Below, piece after piece: positions 17,252 to 20,353 of a stretch of 20,353 bases of DNA. Both the position numbers and the translations under genes were made by a program. Position 1 is the stretch's first letter. Each line of letters starts with the position of its first letter. The notes under the pieces were generated by a model. The model did no database searches, had not been told where the DNA came from, and worked only from the letters and a program-made list of their open reading frames with translations. The stretch is from Aquificaceae bacterium (GTDB taxonomy: Bacteria > Aquificota > Aquificia > Aquificales > Aquificaceae): the NCBI GenBank assembly GCA_015490215.1, contig WFYH01000216.1, positions 1-20,353 on the forward strand, given 5' to 3'.

Positions 17252-19141
17252 CTACGAGAGCTTAGCCCTCAGTTCTTCCTCTATAAGCTGTGCAGCTTCC
17301 ACAGGGTCGGGCTTTACGAGGAACCTCGCCCCGAGGTAGTCTTCTATATCCCTCGTCATAAGCCTCGTAAAGGAAGGTGCTCCCGTTATGGGCGGGGGCG
17401 GGTTGATGTAGACATTTACGCCCAAAGCCACAGCAAGAAGACCGTCAATATAGGCGTCGTTGTTGTAGTATTCGGGAGCCGCCGCTATCACCGGAAGCCT
17501 TGAAGGATCTAGCCCCGTATACTGGGACAGGGCGGTTATAAGAAGCGCCATCCTCCCTGTATCAAGGCAGGAGCCGAAGTTTAGAACGGGAGGGATTTCA
17601 AGGTCTTTACACACCTTTTTCAAGCCGTCTCCCGCATACTTTTCAATAGCTTCAAGGTTTGTGAATCCTTCAATCTGAGCCATACTTGAAGCACAGCCCG
17701 CAATGAGAACAAGAATGTCTCTCCTGAGAAGCTCCCTTACAAAATTGTAGGTGAATGCCCCGTGCCCGTTTCTCATGGTTACACAGCTCACGAGACCGAC
17801 CACTCCCTTGATCAGACCTTCATTTATAGCGTCAAGGAGGGGCTGGGGTGTTCCGCCGAGCTTCTGCAGGATGCTTTCAACTCCGAAGCCCGCTATATAC
17901 TTGGTTTTGTTCTCGGGTATAAAGCGTATGTAGGAAGCCTTCTTCCTCTGTTTGAAGGTCTCTATCGCCTTCAGGATTATGTATTTGGCTTGCTCCCTCA
18001 CATTCACAGGATCATAGACGAGTTTTTCGTCCCTGTCCACCTCTCTGAGCTTTACTACCGATGAGACGGATATCAGCTTTGTATGGAGCTTGAGTTTGCT
18101 GACCATGTTGTTGAGTCCGGGGGCGGCGCAGTTTTTGTCAAGGACGAAAACGTCAACCACTCCCGTTCCTGCAAGGAACTCCTGAGAAAGCCAGTTGCCT
18201 ACCTGCCCGTCTATATACTTGGAAGTTTCGGGTCTCTGAATGAGTTCCTGCCCGGTGCACAGGCTGCCGTAGACCTTTATACCCTTGGCACCCGCCTCAC
18301 GGGCAAGTTTCTGGAACTCCTCGGTTTTTGCAAGCTGAGCCACAACGCTTCCTGTCCAAGGGACGTGACCGTGAACCACGATGTTTACGTAGTCCTTGTC
18401 AAGCACTCCCAGATCCGCATACCCTTCGTTTACTGAAGGTGAACCGAAGACTATATCTCTGAACACGGTAGAGGCAACGTTAGCAAGGAAACCAGCTGAT
18501 ATACCCAGCCTAAGAGCCGTGAGAGCCAAATCAAGGAAGTCCGTATCAACGTTGGGCATTATCTTTGCGCTTGCCTCATGAGCCTCTTTAAGAAATCCTC
18601 CCGGAAGTATGCCGAGACTCTTCCATAGTTCAACCCTGCTCTTGGGAGCCAACCTCTCTACGAGGGTAAGGGGTTCGTCCACGTCCTTTAAAAACTCCCT
18701 CTCAAGGAAGTCATGAAGCTCCTTGAGGTTCTTTTTATCATCCTCTTCGCTGTAGGGAAGGGAAAGAGCTTCCATGAACCACCTGAGCTTTTCCTTGTCT
18801 TTCACCTCAAAGGGGCTTTTCCCCTCGGACATAGCTTTTATGGTCTTTAGGGTGTATTTAAAGTCGTGGGTGTAGGCGGAACCTCCGTTTATTACGAGCC
18901 TGAGGAGGTTCCTTGCCGCTATGCCGTCTGCGTCTATGCCGCACCTCCCGAGGGGTGCCCTCCTCCTTATCCTGCAGGGACCGTCCGGACAGAGGGTACA
19001 GCATATGCCCTGCTCACCAAAGCGACAGTAGTTTTTCTGCCTTGCCATCCTCTCAAGGTAGGTGTTCCTGTAACCGAGGCTCAGCAGAAAATCGTGCACC
19101 TTTTTGTTGCTCTCGTGAACAAGATCGCAGCAACCTGCCAT
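17252..19141 (-). CDS. CooS-family Ni,Fe carbon monoxide dehydrogenase-like protein with altered catalytic residues
   Basis: The 629-residue protein aligns end to end with Carboxydothermus CODH-II as I recall it. D-cluster cysteines are Cys 39 and 47; B-cluster cysteines are 48, 51, 56 and 67. C-cluster ligands appear at His 259 (VHGHVP), Cys 295 (GSLCTG), 338 (DKNCAAP), 453 (LVSCVT), 483 (IAGCAS) and 525 (NFGSCLD). Residues needed for CO oxidation are changed: the tunnel His 93/96/99/102 of CODH-II align with Tyr 90, Asp 93, Tyr 96 and Lys 99, the acid-base Lys 563 with Asp 562, and Ile 567 with Asp 566. The Asn pair after the fourth ligand Cys (CNN) is VT. It is therefore probably not an ordinary CO dehydrogenase. 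No cooF, cooC or acsB is nearby. A perfect AAGGAGGT and a sigma-54 promoter precede it. As an iron-sulfur enzyme it should be oxygen-sensitive. Confidence 0.88.
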   Translation of the reverse strand: MAGCCDLVHESNKKVHDFLLSLGYRNTYLERMARQKNYCRFGEQGICCTLCPDGPCRIRRRAPLGRCGIDADGIAARNLLRLVINGGSAYTHDFKYTLKTIKAMSEGKSPFEVKDKEKLRWFMEALSLPYSEEDDKKNLKELHDFLEREFLKDVDEPLTLVERLAPKSRVELWKSLGILPGGFLKEAHEASAKIMPNVDTDFLDLALTALRLGISAGFLANVASTVFRDIVFGSPSVNEGYADLGVLDKDYVNIVVHGHVPWTGSVVAQLAKTEEFQKLAREAGAKGIKVYGSLCTGQELIQRPETSKYIDGQVGNWLSQEFLAGTGVVDVFVLDKNCAAPGLNNMVSKLKLHTKLISVSSVVKLREVDRDEKLVYDPVNVREQAKYIILKAIETFKQRKKASYIRFIPENKTKYIAGFGVESILQKLGGTPQPLLDAINEGLIKGVVGLVSCVTMRNGHGAFTYNFVRELLRRDILVLIAGCASSMAQIEGFTNLEAIEKYAGDGLKKVCKDLEIPPVLNFGSCLDTGRMALLITALSQYTGLDPSRLPVIAAAPEYYNNDAYIDGLLAVALGVNVYINPPPPITGAPSFTRLMTRDIEDYLGARFLVKPDPVEAAQLIEEELRAKLS

Positions 19142-19149
19142 GATCCTCC

Positions 19150-19157
19150 ACCTCCTT
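19150..19157 (-). promoter_or_regulatory. Consensus Shine-Dalgarno of the CooS-like gene
   Basis: AAGGAGGT on the minus strand, eight bases before the ATG at 19141. Its first base coincides with the transcription start expected from the sigma-54 promoter, so the mRNA leader would be only about 16 bases. Confidence 0.75.
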
Positions 19158-19168
19158 CCCCGTATTTC

Positions 19169-19183
19169 GCAAAAATTGTGCCA
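19169..19183 (-). promoter_or_regulatory. Sigma-54 (RpoN) promoter upstream of the CooS-like gene
   Basis: On the minus strand the sequence reads TGGCAC-AATTT-TTGC. This matches the -24/-12 consensus TGGCAC-N5-TTGC exactly, with GG and GC ten bases apart. Counting from GC as -13/-12, +1 falls at 19157. Known for this promoter class: it needs RpoN and an ATP-driven enhancer-binding activator. A dyad GTTCC-N12-GGAAC at 19233-19254, 76-97 bases upstream of +1 inside the transporter gene, is a weak candidate activator site. Confidence 0.72.
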
Positions 19184-19205
19184 GTGGTTTGGAAAAAGGT
19201 GAATG

Positions 19206-20353
19206 CTACAAAGTAAACTTCATCGTTCTTTCGTTCCAAGTGGCGAACAGGAACCATGCCAGAGCGGCGCCTATCAGGATTACCAGCGCCCACTCAAGAC
19301 CTACCGCATCGGGTAGGAAAAGCTTTTTGCCCGTTGCATTTGTAGCGCCCAAAGCTTCGTAGAGTCCCGAAAGGGCACTCAGGATTGCAGGCTCTATCTT
19401 TCTGTAGATGAAGGCAAACAGGGAGCCTCCCAAGGCATAGAAAAGGATAGCTGTCATGTTCTTGAGGGATCCTTCACCTGCCCTCCACATACTTCCTACC
19501 GAGCATCCGCCGGCTAAGGTCATACCTATACCGAAGATGAAACCTCCTATGAGGGAGCCTATAGGGAAGGAGGGAGCTATCATCATAGCTTTTATAGAAG
19601 GCGGAGCGGTCATCTCTATGGAGAGGATGTCCTGAACGTCGGGGATTTCAACGATAGCAGTAATCGGGGAGAACTTCACTATTGCTCCGAACACCGCTGC
19701 TATTATCAGGGCAAGGGCGGCGGCTCTGGTCATCTCCCCCTCACCGGTCATGAAGGGTTCCCGAAACGCCCTTACAAAGCAGAACCTCGTTCTCTGGTTG
19801 ATTATCCCCAGAAGGACCCCGAAGAATATAAGAACGCTAACAGCTACCTGAACCGATCCTAAACCGAGGGCAGGACTATAGGTGGATGTGGTCTTGTCCA
19901 AGAAAGCTATCATTGCAAGAACCGCAAGGAGGAGTATAACTCCGAGGGTTACCTGAGCTTTGAGAGGAACATCTATAGCTCTTCCGGGGGCACCCCACCC
20001 TTTTGTGAGGAGCCACATGTATATTCTCAGACCCACGTATGCCCCCGTTCCGAGACCTATCATTATAGTCAGCGCGGAAGCTGAAAGGGCGCCAAAGCCC
20101 ACAAGGAAAGCTCCTATGGTACACCCGAAAGCTAAGAAGGCTCCTATGCCCATAAGGGTTCCGCCTACCGCTCCGAGGATGAATTCTTTAAAGCTGGGAA
20201 TACTTATCCTGAAGTCTCCGCCGAGCAGAGCTGAGATCAAGGCTCCCAGCAGGAAAGCCCAATTTATAACGGCGGTAAACTGCCATAGTGCACTTTGAAC
20301 CTCCGCATCGGGGTAAAGGATAGGCTTTAGGATGTTGTCACCCCACACGATGA
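19206..20353 (-). CDS. YeeE/YedE-family membrane transporter (sulfur compound uptake), 5' end outside window
   Basis: The visible 381 or so residues form a polytopic membrane protein with the YeeE/YedE repeat: GIGAFLAFGCTIGAFLVG (Cys 76, numbered from the GTG at 20348), INQRTRFCFVRAFREPF (Cys 190) and GIGMTLAGGCSVGSMW (Cys 282). YeeE transports thiosulfate through a relay of conserved cysteines; related YedE proteins are linked to selenium or other sulfur species, so the substrate here is uncertain. The frame continues past the GTG to the window end, and the N-terminal QRxRFC repeat expected before the first membrane block is missing, so the true start is upstream. The gene ends 64 bases before the CooS-like ATG, which has its own promoter, so the two need not be co-regulated. 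No accessory TusA/YeeD gene is visible. Confidence 0.85.
   Translation of the reverse strand, partial: IVWGDNILKPILYPDAEVQSALWQFTAVINWAFLLGALISALLGGDFRISIPSFKEFILGAVGGTLMGIGAFLAFGCTIGAFLVGFGALSASALTIMIGLGTGAYVGLRIYMWLLTKGWGAPGRAIDVPLKAQVTLGVILLLAVLAMIAFLDKTTSTYSPALGLGSVQVAVSVLIFFGVLLGIINQRTRFCFVRAFREPFMTGEGEMTRAAALALIIAAVFGAIVKFSPITAIVEIPDVQDILSIEMTAPPSIKAMMIAPSFPIGSLIGGFIFGIGMTLAGGCSVGSMWRAGEGSLKNMTAILFYALGGSLFAFIYRKIEPAILSALSGLYEALGATNATGKKLFLPDAVGLEWALVILIGAALAWFLFATWNERTMKFTL

Overview
The window looks like a compact chromosome segment from a thermophilic, microaerophilic bacterium of the Aquificaceae (Hydrogenobacter / Thermocrinis / Aquifex relatives). The clearest marker is a class I cytochrome c at 7504-7866, which closely resembles Hydrogenobacter cytochrome c552 as I remember it. 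Lys/Glu/Arg-rich proteins, frequent ATGA gene overlaps, near-absent intergenic DNA and scattered housekeeping genes (topA-rplT-pheS without rpmI or infC) fit that group. The assignment is inference; no 16S or other marker is present. No gene-free stretch exceeds about 64 bases. I saw no tRNA, rRNA, CRISPR array or complete insertion sequence.

Layout. (1) 1-601: C-terminal half of a TnpB-type RNA-guided nuclease of the IS200/IS605 group, cut by the window edge, followed by two chained inverted repeats (555-671). (2) 3876-665, minus strand: an envelope cluster of PilZ protein, LolC/E-type permease, LolD ATPase and a DUF374 acyltransferase. (3) 3902-5011, plus: HemW-like radical SAM protein. (4) 10493-5002, minus: alaS, lipoprotein cytochrome c, dcd, then a small thioredoxin, a doubled CcdA-like membrane protein and an exported DsrE-like protein. 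Every junction is an ATGA/TTGA overlap except dcd-thioredoxin, where a 27-base gap holds a possible promoter. (5) 10554-11920, plus: purC and a UbiE/MenG-like methyltransferase. (6) 20353-11907, minus: YeeE/YedE transporter (5' end outside the window), a CooS-family Ni,Fe-CODH-like protein, a Fur/PerR regulator, an unrecognised 154-residue protein, hslU, topA, rplT and pheS.

Two places stand out. The CooS-like protein keeps its B-, C- and D-cluster ligands, but by alignment it has lost the CODH proton-relay histidines, the catalytic lysine and the isoleucine near the CO site. It has a textbook sigma-54 promoter (TGGCAC-N5-TTGC) placed so that the transcript begins at its Shine-Dalgarno sequence. 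It may be a nitrogen- or stress-regulated enzyme on the CODH scaffold with a different substrate. Second, the thioredoxin / double-CcdA / DsrE set looks like a thiol-electron relay from cytoplasm to a periplasmic DsrE-type sulfur-carrier protein; its membrane component has two CcdA-like halves with unequal cysteine sets.

The other genes are ordinary housekeeping functions: tRNA charging, purine and pyrimidine nucleotide synthesis, quinone synthesis, heme handling, proteolysis, DNA supercoiling and lipoprotein export.
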